NCBI GenBank assembly: GCA_038062935.1
Contig: JBBTWG010000048.1
Span: 1 to 32,408 of the forward strand
Direction of reading: 5' to 3'
Source: JBBTWG01 sp038062935
Lineage (GTDB): Bacteria > Patescibacteriota > Gracilibacteria > UBA1369 > UBA12463
DNA: 32,408 nucleotides
How positions within the stretch are numbered: position 1 is the stretch's first letter; each line of letters begins with the position of its first letter. Position numbers and translations under genes: made by a program. Below are positions 1-7,487 of this stretch, in pieces. The notes under the pieces are model-generated. The model was not told where the DNA came from. It did no database searches and saw only the letters and a program-made list of their open reading frames with translations.

Positions 1-87
1 ATTCAACGAGCACTTCTCCGCGAAGGCGCCAAAGAAGGCGATACGATCATTATTGGTGAAAAAGAGATCATTTTCCGCGCAATATAA
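1..87 (+). CDS. obgE: GTPase Obg/CgtA, C-terminal fragment (cut by window edge)
   Basis: The first 28 codons read in frame to a TAA and give a C-terminal tail containing ALLREGAKEGDTIIIGEKEI. This matches the OCT domain at the end of Obg GTPases (pattern AL...GAKEGD.V.IG...F). Obg is a ribosome-associated GTPase for 50S assembly and stress control. The G domain lies outside the window and cannot be checked. The location fits: obgE is commonly found beside pth and rplU in bacteria. Only the last few percent of the gene is visible, so the call rests on one short motif and on context. Confidence 0.65.
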   Translation: MQRALLREGAKEGDTIIIGEKEIIFRAI

Positions 88-107
88 GCATAAAGTTACC
101 GCAAACC

Positions 108-677
108 ATGCTCATCGTTGGACTTGGAAATATCGGAAAAGAATACGAAGCAACACGCCACAACGTGGGTTTCAAATGCGTAGATGAAATTCAAAAATCT
201 TGGCAAGGAACAGAGTGGAAAGAAGAAAAAAAATGGCAATGTTTCATCTCCGAAGTTCAAAAAAATGGCGAAAAAATACTCCTCGCAAAACCAACGACGT
301 TCATGAATAACTCCGGAATTGCAATCGAAGCACTCTCGAAATATTATAAAATGAATCCAGACGAAATCCTCGTCATATACGACGACATCGATCTTCCTTT
401 CGGCACGACGCGTCTACGAAAAAAAGGCGGTCCAGGAACACACAACGGGATGAAATCCATGGTCATTCAGCTCGGAACAGAGAATTTTCCAAGGATAAGA
501 ATCGGCATCGAAAACCGCCAAAATCCAATCGAAATAGTCGATTATGTCCTCGGAAAATGGACAAAAGAAGAACAAAAACAGCTTCAAGAAGTTATAAAAA
601 AAATCCCAGAAATATGTGAAGAAATTCTCAAAAACAGCTTCGAAGCGGCCATGAACACCTACAACGGCGAACAATAG
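108..677 (+). CDS. pth: Peptidyl-tRNA hydrolase
   Basis: 189 aa, the normal length for Pth. It frees tRNAs by hydrolysing the ester bond of peptidyl-tRNAs that drop off stalled ribosomes. The family signature is at the very N-terminus (GLGNIGKEYEATRHNVGF), with the substrate-binding Asn and the catalytic His. The second signature, YDDIDLPFG followed by GGPGTHNG, carries the Asp partner and the conserved Gly/His/Asn loop near residues 87-110. The KPTTFMNNSG segment is also typical. It starts 20 bp after the obgE stop and is probably co-transcribed with it. No Shine-Dalgarno sequence is visible before the ATG. Confidence 0.95.
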   Translation: MLIVGLGNIGKEYEATRHNVGFKCVDEIQKSWQGTEWKEEKKWQCFISEVQKNGEKILLAKPTTFMNNSGIAIEALSKYYKMNPDEILVIYDDIDLPFGTTRLRKKGGPGTHNGMKSMVIQLGTENFPRIRIGIENRQNPIEIVDYVLGKWTKEEQKQLQEVIKKIPEICEEILKNSFEAAMNTYNGEQ

Positions 678-689
678 AACCAAAAAGAC

Positions 690-718
690 TTGATTTCCCA
701 AAAAAAGAAAGCTAATCT
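690..718 (+). promoter_or_regulatory. Candidate sigma70 promoter for rplU
   Basis: TTGATT (690-695), a 17-bp spacer and TAATCT (713-718). It lies just after the pth stop and would give a leader of about 64 nt before the rplU ATG. Both hexamers are imperfect, so confidence is moderate. Confidence 0.4.
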
Positions 719-731
719 CTTCCAGCACAAG

Positions 732-756
732 GTAGGGAAAAAATGAAGTTTCCTAC
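732..756 (+). other. Possible leader hairpin upstream of rplU
   Basis: GTAGG plus AAA (732-740, with one bulged G) can pair with TTTCCTAC (749-756) around an 8-nt loop. It would form in the 5' leader made by the candidate promoter at 690-718. L21 leaders are known regulatory RNAs in Firmicutes, but no sequence match to that family is claimed here. The hairpin could be fortuitous. Confidence 0.25.
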
Positions 757-785
757 ATACTCAATCCTACATCCTAAATCCTCCC
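751..785 (+). repeat. Degenerate tandem 7-bp repeat upstream of rplU
   Basis: Five units in strict 7-bp phase: TCCTACA, TACTCAA, TCCTACA, TCCTAAA, TCCTCCC. The array ends 3 bp before the rplU ATG. The unit is the same as in the cleaner array at 21419-21460 before pgk. The second and fifth units are diverged. Confidence 0.7.
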
Positions 786-788
786 CGC

Positions 789-1097
789 ATGTTCGCAGTC
801 GTAGACATCAAAGGTCACCAATATCGAGTTCAAAAAGGTTCAAAACTTTCTGTAGAAAAAATGGAAGAGGAAGAGGGGAAAGTAGTAGCTTTCAAAAAAG
901 TATTCTTGATTGGAGAAAAATCTGATGTCAAAATCGGTGAACCATACGTCGCAGGAGCACAAGTAGAAGTCAAAGTTGTCAAACAATACAAAGGAGAAAA
1001 AGTTCGTGTTTTCAAGAAAAAAGCAAAAAAGAGATTCATGGTGAACAAAGGGCATCGACAAAATCTCACAGAGATCGAGGTTGTCAGCGTGAAATAG
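789..1097 (+). CDS. rplU: 50S ribosomal protein L21
   Basis: 102 aa, standard L21 length. The N-terminus (MFAVVDIKGHQYRVQKGSKL) is the classical L21 opening. The C-terminal 23S rRNA-binding part has KVRVFKKKAKKRFMVNKGHR followed by QN, near residues 70-92. rpmA (L27), the usual partner downstream of rplU, is absent: the next gene is a convergent pseudouridine synthase whose 3' end overlaps this gene by 14 bp. The ATG at 789 is preferred over upstream codons because MFAVV is the conserved start. A 7-bp repeat lies directly upstream. Confidence 0.95.
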   Translation: MFAVVDIKGHQYRVQKGSKLSVEKMEEEEGKVVAFKKVFLIGEKSDVKIGEPYVAGAQVEVKVVKQYKGEKVRVFKKKAKKRFMVNKGHRQNLTEIEVVSVK

Positions 1098-1803
1098 ATT
1101 TCAAAATCGTCTGAAATGCATCAGGAAGTTCTATCTGAACAAGACGTTTTTTGCCTTTGATATCAACAAATTCCAGCTTATAAGCATGGAGAAATTGTCG
1201 ATCGAGCCCAAAACGATCATGAAAAAGCTTATTCATTTCGCGCCGACCATACGTAAGGTCACCCACAACAGGAAATTTGATAGCCTTCATATGCACACGA
1301 ATCTGATGCGTACGACCGGTTTCGAGCCGTAGTTCAACAAGCGTGACGTTGAGATCAGAAAAATATTCCTGAACACGATAATGTGTGACCGATCTACGAC
1401 CGGAGTAGGTCAAAGCACTCATTTTCTTTCGATCAGAAAAACTCCTTCCAATCGGAGCATCAATGGTACCAGTTTTGGGCTCTAAATGACCACAAACAAG
1501 AGCTTGATAAAATTTTTGAATAGACCCTTTTTTCATCTGAGATGTCAAGCATTCATAACCCAAATCTGTCTTCGCCACTAAAAGCAGTCCAGAAGTATCT
1601 TTATCCAGACGATGCACAATCCCCGGACGCTCTTCTCCAGGAAGAACGCTCAAGGACGAAAATCGTTTCTTCAAAAAATCGACAAGAGTGGCTTCACGTT
1701 CTCCCGCACCAGGATGGACAGCAAGACCCTCAGGCTTCACCACAACAGCAATATCAGTATCTTCATAAGGAACCAAAAGATCATTCATAGAAAAATCATA
1801 CAT
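1084..1803 (-). CDS. rluD: RluA/RluD-family 23S rRNA pseudouridine synthase
   Basis: About 239 aa. The catalytic motif HRLDKDTSG holds the nucleophilic Asp (about D67). VKPEGLAVHPGAG and ETGRTHQIRVHM are further RluA-family signatures, and the HPGAG wording is most like RluD, which makes pseudouridines in helix 69 of 23S rRNA. RluD normally has an N-terminal S4 RNA-binding domain; here the protein begins almost directly with the catalytic domain, so it is an S4-less form. The ATG at 1803 is chosen because it shares a base with the TGA of the upstream regulator gene (TGATG coupling). A TTG one codon earlier and an ATG five codons later are alternatives. The exact target uridines cannot be told from sequence. 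Confidence 0.85.
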   Translation of the reverse strand: MYDFSMNDLLVPYEDTDIAVVVKPEGLAVHPGAGEREATLVDFLKKRFSSLSVLPGEERPGIVHRLDKDTSGLLLVAKTDLGYECLTSQMKKGSIQKFYQALVCGHLEPKTGTIDAPIGRSFSDRKKMSALTYSGRRSVTHYRVQEYFSDLNVTLVELRLETGRTHQIRVHMKAIKFPVVGDLTYGRREMNKLFHDRFGLDRQFLHAYKLEFVDIKGKKRLVQIELPDAFQTILKSISR

Positions 1804-2588
1804 CAAAAAACACTCTTCTTCGATCCATTCCAGAAAAAATCGAACAAAGATCGCTGAATAGTAGAGATACCTTCATCTTCCAAAAGAAGAGTCGATAAAT
1901 GTTTTTGTGAAAAAGAAAGAAAACAAACAGATTTTCCAAAAACCAAAATTTCCCGAGAAGAAAGAGAAAAATCGGGCGGTAAAAAAGAAAAATGATCAGC
2001 ATCAGGTCTCGGATACAAGTTTTGAAAATACTCATGCGAAGCATCACATGACTCAAGCAAAATGCGATATGGAATCCTCGACAAAGAAAAATTCTGGATT
2101 TGCCCCATAACCATGGGAGCAAAAGAAGTTGAAAGAATACTGGAAAGCGGACGAAAAAGAACAAATTCTTTCGCCTCAAAAGCCCGTTCAAAAACAAAAC
2201 GAAAAGAATCTTCACCTTCAAGTAAACGAATATTGGGACCAGAAGAAGCGGACGAAGTAGACATATATTCATCAAAAAGAGGGAGAGCCGATTGAAGTTC
2301 TTCAATATGACGATGCAAAAAACGCTCTCTTCTCTGAAAAATTTCCAAAAGATATTGAGGAGCAAGCGCAGAATAATGTTGAATTTTTTCTTTCAAAAAA
2401 GTAGAAACCATCCCGCGATGCACGAGACTCGACAAAGTATGATAGGTAGTCGAACGATTCAAACCAGATTTTTGAGCAATCAAGTTCACAGGCTGAGAAC
2501 CACCCAATCGAAGCAAAGAAAGATATGCCAATACTTCTTTTTCAGAAAAACCAATTTTTTTGAGCAGGATGCGGAGTTTGGGATCCAT
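1803..2588 (-). CDS. TrmB-family winged-helix transcriptional regulator
   Basis: 261 aa. Residues 1-75 form a winged-helix domain of TrmB type: LLKKIGFSEKEVLAYLSLLR, then a turn and a recognition helix with SGLNRSTTYHTLSSLVHRGM. The rest (about 90-261) is a coiled linker (FQRRERFLHRHIEELQSAL) and an effector-like domain without recognisable sugar-binding residues. TrmB-like proteins are abundant in archaea and CPR, but their ligands are mostly unknown. The gene is divergent from tyrS across 96 bp and translationally coupled to the pseudouridine synthase gene. A palindrome overlapping the -35 boxes in the shared promoter region (2624-2641) is a plausible self-regulatory operator. Confidence 0.85.
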   Translation of the reverse strand: MDPKLRILLKKIGFSEKEVLAYLSLLRLGGSQPVNLIAQKSGLNRSTTYHTLSSLVHRGMVSTFLKEKIQHYSALAPQYLLEIFQRRERFLHRHIEELQSALPLFDEYMSTSSASSGPNIRLLEGEDSFRFVFERAFEAKEFVLFRPLSSILSTSFAPMVMGQIQNFSLSRIPYRILLESCDASHEYFQNLYPRPDADHFSFLPPDFSLSSREILVFGKSVCFLSFSQKHLSTLLLEDEGISTIQRSLFDFFWNGSKKSVF

Positions 2589-2609
2589 TCAAAAGCAAAA
2601 TAAAAGAGA

Positions 2610-2639
2610 ACCATAATCAATAGCTTTGACAAAGGTCAA
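2610..2639 (-). promoter_or_regulatory. Candidate promoter of the TrmB-like gene
   Basis: On the minus strand: TTGACC (2639-2634), an 18-bp spacer and TATGGT (2615-2610), about 21 nt before the ATG. The -10 is weak (4 of 6). Its -35 occupies one arm of the 2624-2641 palindrome. Confidence 0.4.
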
Positions 2640-2641
2640 GG
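2624..2641. promoter_or_regulatory. Operator-like palindrome between trmB-like gene and tyrS
   Basis: CTTTGAC, a 4-nt spacer (AAAG) and GTCAAGG form an inverted repeat with one mismatch. TTGAC/GTCAA is perfect. One arm is the -35 of the tyrS promoter and the other is the -35 of the opposing promoter, so a bound dimer would block both. Confidence 0.4.
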
Positions 2642-2655
2642 AAAAACCTTACAAT
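2626..2655 (+). promoter_or_regulatory. Sigma70-type promoter for tyrS-recG
   Basis: TTGACA (2626-2631, perfect consensus), an 18-bp spacer and TACAAT (2650-2655, 5 of 6). A second possible -10, TTTAAT at 2672-2677, ends 7 nt before the tyrS ATG and would give a leaderless mRNA. Confidence 0.65.
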
Positions 2656-2684
2656 AAAGCCGAAATTGACATTTAATCCTCCCT

Positions 2685-3851
2685 ATGAACAATCTTCTCG
2701 ATCGCGGCGTTATGGATGTCATCGTCAAAAAAGACCTCGAAGAACTGATGAAAAAGAGAAAAATTACCGTCTATCTCGGCATCGACCCCACCAGCACCGT
2801 CATCCATCTCGGAAATTGCATCGCTCTGAGAAAACTGCGCGATTTTCAAAATGAAGGTCATAACGTCATCTTCCTTGTCGGAAGTTTCACCGCGCTCATC
2901 GGCGACACATCGGACAAAAATGCCATGCGCAAAACACTGACACCGGAAGAAGTGCAGGAAAACTTTCAAACCTACAAAGAACAAGCCTCAAAAATTCTCG
3001 ATTTTTCAAAATGCAAAATCGTCTATAACGCAGACTGGCTCGGAAAATTAACACTCCAGGAACTCATCGGTCTCGCCAGCAAATTCACCGTTCAGCAAAT
3101 GATCGAACGAGAAATGTATCAAGTAAGGCTTCAAGAAGGAAAACCTATCGGACTCCATGAATTCCTCTATCCACTCATGCAGGGATACGACAGCGTCGCG
3201 CTCGACGTCGACCTCGAAATCGGTGGCAACGACCAACTCTTCAACATGCTCGCCGGCAGAACACTCCAGAAAGTACTCAAAAATCGCGACAAGCACGTCA
3301 TGACACTTCCACTTATCGAAGGCACCGATGGGCGCAAAATGTCGAAGTCCTACGGAAATACCATCAACATCAACGACACACCAAACGACCAATACGGAAA
3401 AATTATGTCCATGAAAGATGAGTTGATTCTGAGATATTTCACACTCTGCACGGATCTTTCCGACAAAGAAATCAAAGAAATAGAATCGGAACTCAAGTCC
3501 GGAGGAAATCCGAGAAACGCAAAAATGCGACTCGGTCGTGAAATAGTCAAACTCTATCACGGAGAGAAGGAAGCACAGGAAGCCGAAGAAAATTTCATCC
3601 GCGTTTTCCAGAAACACGATATGCCAGAAGTCATCGAAGAAATGGCTCTTGGAAAGGAGAAAATGAACATCGTCGAACTACTCGCAATCACAAAACTCGC
3701 ACCTTCAAAAAACGAAGCACGGCGACTCATAGAAGGTGGGGGAGTCAAAATAGACAATCAGAAAATCGAATCCGACAAAGAAGAAATCGATCTCACTTCA
3801 GAAAAAACACTCCAGGTAGGACGAAGGAAGTTTATGAAAGTCAGAAAATAA
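2685..3851 (+). CDS. tyrS: Tyrosyl-tRNA synthetase
   Basis: 388 aa, class I aminoacyl-tRNA synthetase that charges tRNA-Tyr. The HIGH motif is HLGN (41-44) within GIDPTSTVIHLGN, and the KMSKS motif is intact at 218-222 (TDGRKMSKSYGN). The C-terminus (about 325-388) is an S4-like RNA-binding domain (LAPSKNEARRLIEGGGVKID). KMSKS and the overall wording resemble the TyrZ-type subgroup more than the KFGKT-type TyrS. It is first in a two-gene operon: recG starts 10 bp after its stop, and the TAA lies inside an AATAAT hexamer. Confidence 0.96.
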   Translation: MNNLLDRGVMDVIVKKDLEELMKKRKITVYLGIDPTSTVIHLGNCIALRKLRDFQNEGHNVIFLVGSFTALIGDTSDKNAMRKTLTPEEVQENFQTYKEQASKILDFSKCKIVYNADWLGKLTLQELIGLASKFTVQQMIEREMYQVRLQEGKPIGLHEFLYPLMQGYDSVALDVDLEIGGNDQLFNMLAGRTLQKVLKNRDKHVMTLPLIEGTDGRKMSKSYGNTININDTPNDQYGKIMSMKDELILRYFTLCTDLSDKEIKEIESELKSGGNPRNAKMRLGREIVKLYHGEKEAQEAEENFIRVFQKHDMPEVIEEMALGKEKMNIVELLAITKLAPSKNEARRLIEGGGVKIDNQKIESDKEEIDLTSEKTLQVGRRKFMKVRK

Positions 3852-3861
3852 TACCGGAAAA

Positions 3862-5907
3862 ATGATTCACACATCGCTCAAAAAAGTCCTCAGGACAACA
3901 GCAAAACACCTGAAGCTCATTGAGCATTTAGGGCTCAGGGAAGTGCAGGATGCACTTCTTTATTTTCCACGCAACTACACCGACGCATCAGAAATCACTC
4001 CACTCTCACAAATTCAAATAGGAGAATTAGCAACATTCGAAGGAATCCTTTCGAATTTCTTCACCAGAAAAACAAAGACAGGGAAAATGTTCACAAAAGC
4101 TATTTTTACCGACAAAACCGGATCCATCGAAGTCGTCTGGTTCAGCAGTCCACACATCACACGCATGCTCCCACCAGGAAAAACGATTCTCCTGAGCGGA
4201 AAACCACGCATGGCAATGAAAAGAATTGCACTCCAAAATCCTGTAGGAGAGATCAAAACGAACGACCCGCTCCACACTGCACGCATCATTCCCGTCTATC
4301 ACGAAACGAAAGGCATAACCTCAAAATGGCTCAGAGGAAAAATAAAACCTGTCATCGATGAGTATGTCCAATTTCTCGAAGATCCACTTCCAGAAAAAAT
4401 TCGAATCGAAAAAGATTTCGTAAAATATCAAAAAGCGATTCAGGAAGTACATTTTCCAACCTCGGAAGAAACGCTCGAAAAAGCCAGAAAAAGACTCTCA
4501 TTCGACGAATTATTTCTACTCCAGCTCAAAGCACTTCAGAAAAAATGGATCTGGCAACAAATCGAAAAAGGTCGCAAAAAGCCGATCAAGATAGAGAGCG
4601 AGGAGCTCCAAAAAATCATAGAAAAAATTCCTTTCGAACTCACCGGAGCACAGAAAAGAACACTCGAAGAAATCCTCGAAGACATGGAAAAACCCTATCC
4701 AATGGCACGCCTCGTCCAGGGAGACGTCGGATCAGGAAAAACTGTCGTGGCGGCAATTGCGATCGTTGCAACCATAAAAAACGGCTACCAGACAGCACTT
4801 ATGGCACCAACAGAAATTCTCGCCAAACAACATTACAGAACCATTTCCAAGCTCCTCATCCCACTCGGTATCAACGTTCAAATCATTCTCGGCAGCACCA
4901 CAGAAAAACAAAAAAGAGAAATAGAGCAATCACTCGCATCCGGCACCATCGATTGCATCATTGGCACACACGCGATCATCCAGGAAAAAATTCACTTCGC
5001 AAAACTCGGACTCGCCGTCATCGACGAACAGCACCGATTCGGCGTCAAGCAACGTGACACGCTCAGAAGAGAGCAAAGTCCACATCTCCTGAGTCTGTCT
5101 GCCACTCCAATACCACGAACCCTCGCCATGACGATCTACGGAGACCAAGATCTCTCCATCATCGACGAACTACCGCCAGGAAGGAAACCCATCGTCACCC
5201 GCATCGTTCCAGAAGAAAAAAGGCTCGATGCCTACGAATGGATCAAAAAACAAGTAGGGGAGGGAAGACAAGTCTTCGTCATATGTCCCCTCATCGACGA
5301 ATCCAGTGAATCAGAAATAAAATCCGTAATCGCCGAATACGAATATCTCAAAGAGCACATCTTCACAAACCTCAAAGTTGGCTTCCTGCACGGCAGATTA
5401 AAGCATGAAGAAAAAGATGAAATTATGGAAAAGTTCGCGAAAAATGAAACCAATATTCTCGTCGCAACCTCCGTCATCGAAGTCGGAATCGATGTCCCAA
5501 ACGCCACCATCATGATCATCGAAGGCGCAGAAAAATTCGGACTTTCGCAACTCCATCAATTCCGCGGACGCGTCGGGAGAGGGGAGCATCAATCCTACTG
5601 CTTCCTCTTCACCAACAAAGAAAATCCCCAATCAACCAAAAGACTTCTCGCCATGGTCCAGCACCAAAGCGGATTCAAACTCGCAGAAATTGATCTCGAA
5701 ATCAGGGGAGCAGGAGAAATTTACGGAGCCAAACAAAGCGGAATCCCTGACCTCAAAATGGCCAGCCTCAGCGATTCAGTAACGATAGCATCCGCCAGAA
5801 AAACAGCGCAGGAGATTCTTCAGGAAGATCCATTACTCAAAAAAGAGGAACACAAACTTCTACGAGAACTTATATCAGAAAACAGCGAAACCTACGTCAA
5901 AGATTAA
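3862..5907 (+). CDS. recG: ATP-dependent DNA helicase RecG
   Basis: 681 aa, full length. RecG remodels stalled replication forks and branched DNA. An N-terminal wedge/OB domain (about 55-150, with EVVWFSSP and GKTILLSGKP) precedes the SF2 helicase core. Walker A is GDVGSGKT (287-294), and the DExH motif is DEQH (388-391) in VIDEQHRFG. LSATPIPRTLA is motif III, VATSVIEVGIDVP motif V, and QLHQFRGRVGRG motif VI. The C-terminal TRG-like region (AEIDLEIRGAGEIYGAKQSG) is present. No truncation is seen. It ends in a strong intrinsic terminator. Confidence 0.97.
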   Translation: MIHTSLKKVLRTTAKHLKLIEHLGLREVQDALLYFPRNYTDASEITPLSQIQIGELATFEGILSNFFTRKTKTGKMFTKAIFTDKTGSIEVVWFSSPHITRMLPPGKTILLSGKPRMAMKRIALQNPVGEIKTNDPLHTARIIPVYHETKGITSKWLRGKIKPVIDEYVQFLEDPLPEKIRIEKDFVKYQKAIQEVHFPTSEETLEKARKRLSFDELFLLQLKALQKKWIWQQIEKGRKKPIKIESEELQKIIEKIPFELTGAQKRTLEEILEDMEKPYPMARLVQGDVGSGKTVVAAIAIVATIKNGYQTALMAPTEILAKQHYRTISKLLIPLGINVQIILGSTTEKQKREIEQSLASGTIDCIIGTHAIIQEKIHFAKLGLAVIDEQHRFGVKQRDTLRREQSPHLLSLSATPIPRTLAMTIYGDQDLSIIDELPPGRKPIVTRIVPEEKRLDAYEWIKKQVGEGRQVFVICPLIDESSESEIKSVIAEYEYLKEHIFTNLKVGFLHGRLKHEEKDEIMEKFAKNETNILVATSVIEVGIDVPNATIMIIEGAEKFGLSQLHQFRGRVGRGEHQSYCFLFTNKENPQSTKRLLAMVQHQSGFKLAEIDLEIRGAGEIYGAKQSGIPDLKMASLSDSVTIASARKTAQEILQEDPLLKKEEHKLLRELISENSETYVKD

Positions 5908-5937
5908 AAAAGGCCTCCTGAAGAAGGAGGCCTTTTT
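5907..5937. terminator. Strong bidirectional intrinsic terminator
   Basis: A perfect 13-bp stem (5907-5919 with 5925-5937) with loop GAAGA. The core is GGCCTCCT/AGGAGGCC, flanked by five A's on one side and five T's on the other, so it works in both directions. It separates recG (+) from the convergent secreted-protein gene (-). It is the only strong hairpin terminator seen in the window. Confidence 0.92.
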
Positions 5938-5956
5938 GCAAATCATAAGAGAAAAA

Positions 5957-7210
5957 CTATTTCACAGCAATCTTTGTCAAGAATTGTTCAATGAACGAAT
6001 TGCTTGGAAATTTACTAGCATCAAGATCATCCGATGTTTTGGCACCCTTGGTATGAAGATCGAATGGATTAATGAAGTAAAAGGCGAAGAGGTGACCTGA
6101 TTGAGCACCCTTCGTAAAAGCCCAAGCCTGCAACTTTCCACGGAAATTATAACGAATACCATCTTTCTCAATACCTCCCTCATTTCCAGTATCTGTAAGT
6201 GGACTAATCGTTTTACGGCTTATACAAGTCGTATAATACGTCAATAAAGTGAATGTATGATTGCCAAATTTTTTATCTTCAATATTTGCAGCACTCAAAG
6301 TGCATTGATTTCCCTTATTCTTTGTTTCGAAGTCAGTCTTCGTCATGTCATAAAGAGCCTGGGCAAAAGCACCTGGAGTCATAGCATTGTCATCAGCTTC
6401 TGTATTTTCAAACATTTCTATATCAGAGAGATTCACAACAGGTTTACCTTTATTATGTGGCGCATCCTCAGGTTTAGAACCTTTGATAACTGTATCCATA
6501 CTGATACGCACAACGTTCGGAATACCGGATAAAGTAGTAGTACCAGTTGTTGACAAGTAAGCCCAAGGAGCCACCGGGACAGAAACACTCACCAAATTTG
6601 CCATTTTTTTCCCAAGATCAGTCCCATTCAAAGACTTATAAGTCATCCAACCATCAGCATCAACATCTCTCAAGTCAGGCGTTCCTTTACAATTATATTG
6701 CTGCATATACCAGGTACCACCATTGAAACCATAATTATAACCTAAACGATAACCTTCATCAAAAAGTTTATTCCCAGCTTTTGAACCTTGAGGTTTTTCG
6801 TCATAAATAGGAACAATAGATTCACCAATCTTCTTTCCTATTGCGTGACCCTTAAACCAACCCTCTTCCCATGTCTTCCCCTTACTACCAAAAATAGTAC
6901 GAGTTTTATCTAGACAAGCAAGATGTTGTTTAAAAGTTTTCGCAACCTTAAAGCGATATTCACCTTTTCCTGAAGGTTCCTGAAAAGTATCCTCACCAAA
7001 AGTACCTTCAAGAACAATACCTTCTGGAGCAGGAAATGGTCCTTTGTAATTAGCGTTTTTAAACTTACTCACATCTGTTTGAAGTTTAACAGTAGGAGCC
7101 TTTTTAGAAGTCTTCTTGGCTGCAGCCTGAACACCCAAAGGCGCAGCTAAAATAACCAAAAGACTCAAAGATACGAAAAATCTTCGTCGAGCATGAGAAG
7201 AATTCAACAT
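5957..7210 (-). CDS. Secreted protein of unknown function with GX3 repeats
   Basis: 417 aa. It has a clear signal peptide: HARRR, then a hydrophobic stretch FFVSLSLLVILAAPLGV, and a likely cleavage after VQA (about residue 29). A basic, Lys/Thr-rich linker follows. Residues 116-129 and 152-165 are two related repeats of form E-G-x3-G-x3-G-x3-G (EGWFKGHAIGKKIG and EGYRLGYNYGFNGG), 36 residues apart. Four cysteines (C99, C174 and two in the C-terminal half) could form disulfides outside the cell. The C-terminal half is rich in Thr, Asn and aromatic residues and looks like a beta-sheet domain. No enzyme family was recognised. The gene stands alone between two terminators. Confidence 0.85.
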   Translation of the reverse strand: MLNSSHARRRFFVSLSLLVILAAPLGVQAAAKKTSKKAPTVKLQTDVSKFKNANYKGPFPAPEGIVLEGTFGEDTFQEPSGKGEYRFKVAKTFKQHLACLDKTRTIFGSKGKTWEEGWFKGHAIGKKIGESIVPIYDEKPQGSKAGNKLFDEGYRLGYNYGFNGGTWYMQQYNCKGTPDLRDVDADGWMTYKSLNGTDLGKKMANLVSVSVPVAPWAYLSTTGTTTLSGIPNVVRISMDTVIKGSKPEDAPHNKGKPVVNLSDIEMFENTEADDNAMTPGAFAQALYDMTKTDFETKNKGNQCTLSAANIEDKKFGNHTFTLLTYYTTCISRKTISPLTDTGNEGGIEKDGIRYNFRGKLQAWAFTKGAQSGHLFAFYFINPFDLHTKGAKTSDDLDASKFPSNSFIEQFLTKIAVK

Positions 7211-7233
7211 AGCAAGTGAGAATTAAGAAATAA

Positions 7234-7239
7234 ATTATA
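7234..7239 (-). promoter_or_regulatory. Candidate -10 box for the secreted-protein gene
   Basis: A consensus TATAAT on the minus strand ends 23 nt before the ATG at 7210. No good -35 at normal spacing was found, and the surroundings are A/T-rich. Confidence 0.35.
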
Positions 7240-7421
7240 AAAATAGTGTACCCCATCAAGAACGGTAAAAAAATTGACGAAAACAGAAAAAGTTCTATGA
7301 AAAGGAATAGGGGAATGACATAGATATCATTTCAAAAAAGAAAATGCGTTAAAACGCAAAAGAAAAGAAAAGGAACAAAAAAATCACAGAGAAACCAAAA
7401 CAAGCCCTGAAGCATCATTCC

Positions 7422-7454
7422 AAAAAACAGTTTGTACAAGATACATTGTACAAA
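7422..7454 (-). terminator. Probable intrinsic terminator of elp3 (TTGTACAA inverted repeat)
   Basis: TTTGTACAA (7431-7439) and TTGTACAAA (7446-7454) form a 9-bp hairpin with a 6-nt loop. On the minus strand it is followed by CTG and six T's (7427-7422), 34 bp after the elp3 stop. The stem is A/T-rich, so a weak terminator is likely. Each arm is itself an 8-bp palindrome, so a protein-binding site is an alternative. Confidence 0.5.
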
Positions 7455-7487
7455 GTATAAGAAAGAAGCAAAATAGACTCCCCTCTA

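Larger units (their letters stand above)
7211..7487. other. Largest intergenic gap (277 bp): promoter and terminator elements only
   Basis: A purine-rich stretch between the elp3 stop and the secreted-protein start. It holds a consensus -10 near 7234, a small TGCGTT/AACGCA hairpin (7345-7356) that faces a T-run on the minus strand, and the TTGTACAA inverted repeat at 7431-7454. No ORF, tRNA or other structured RNA was recognised. Confidence 0.6.

Noticed and set aside
1796..2365. A 189-codon, Phe/Leu-rich frame opposite-phase within the TrmB-like gene
   Set aside because: It is an alternate frame of the same strand as the regulator gene. Its hydrophobicity comes from A/T-rich codons, not from membrane spans.
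2678..2684. CCTCC-type pyrimidine runs before tyrS, rplU and the 96-aa gene as ribosome-binding sites
   Set aside because: They have the sequence of the 16S anti-Shine-Dalgarno itself, so they cannot pair with it. They may only reflect pyrimidine preference near starts.
4545..5057. A 170-codon frame inside recG rich in Arg, Asn, Thr and His
   Set aside because: It is a +1 shadow of the conserved RecG motor region with no recognisable domain.
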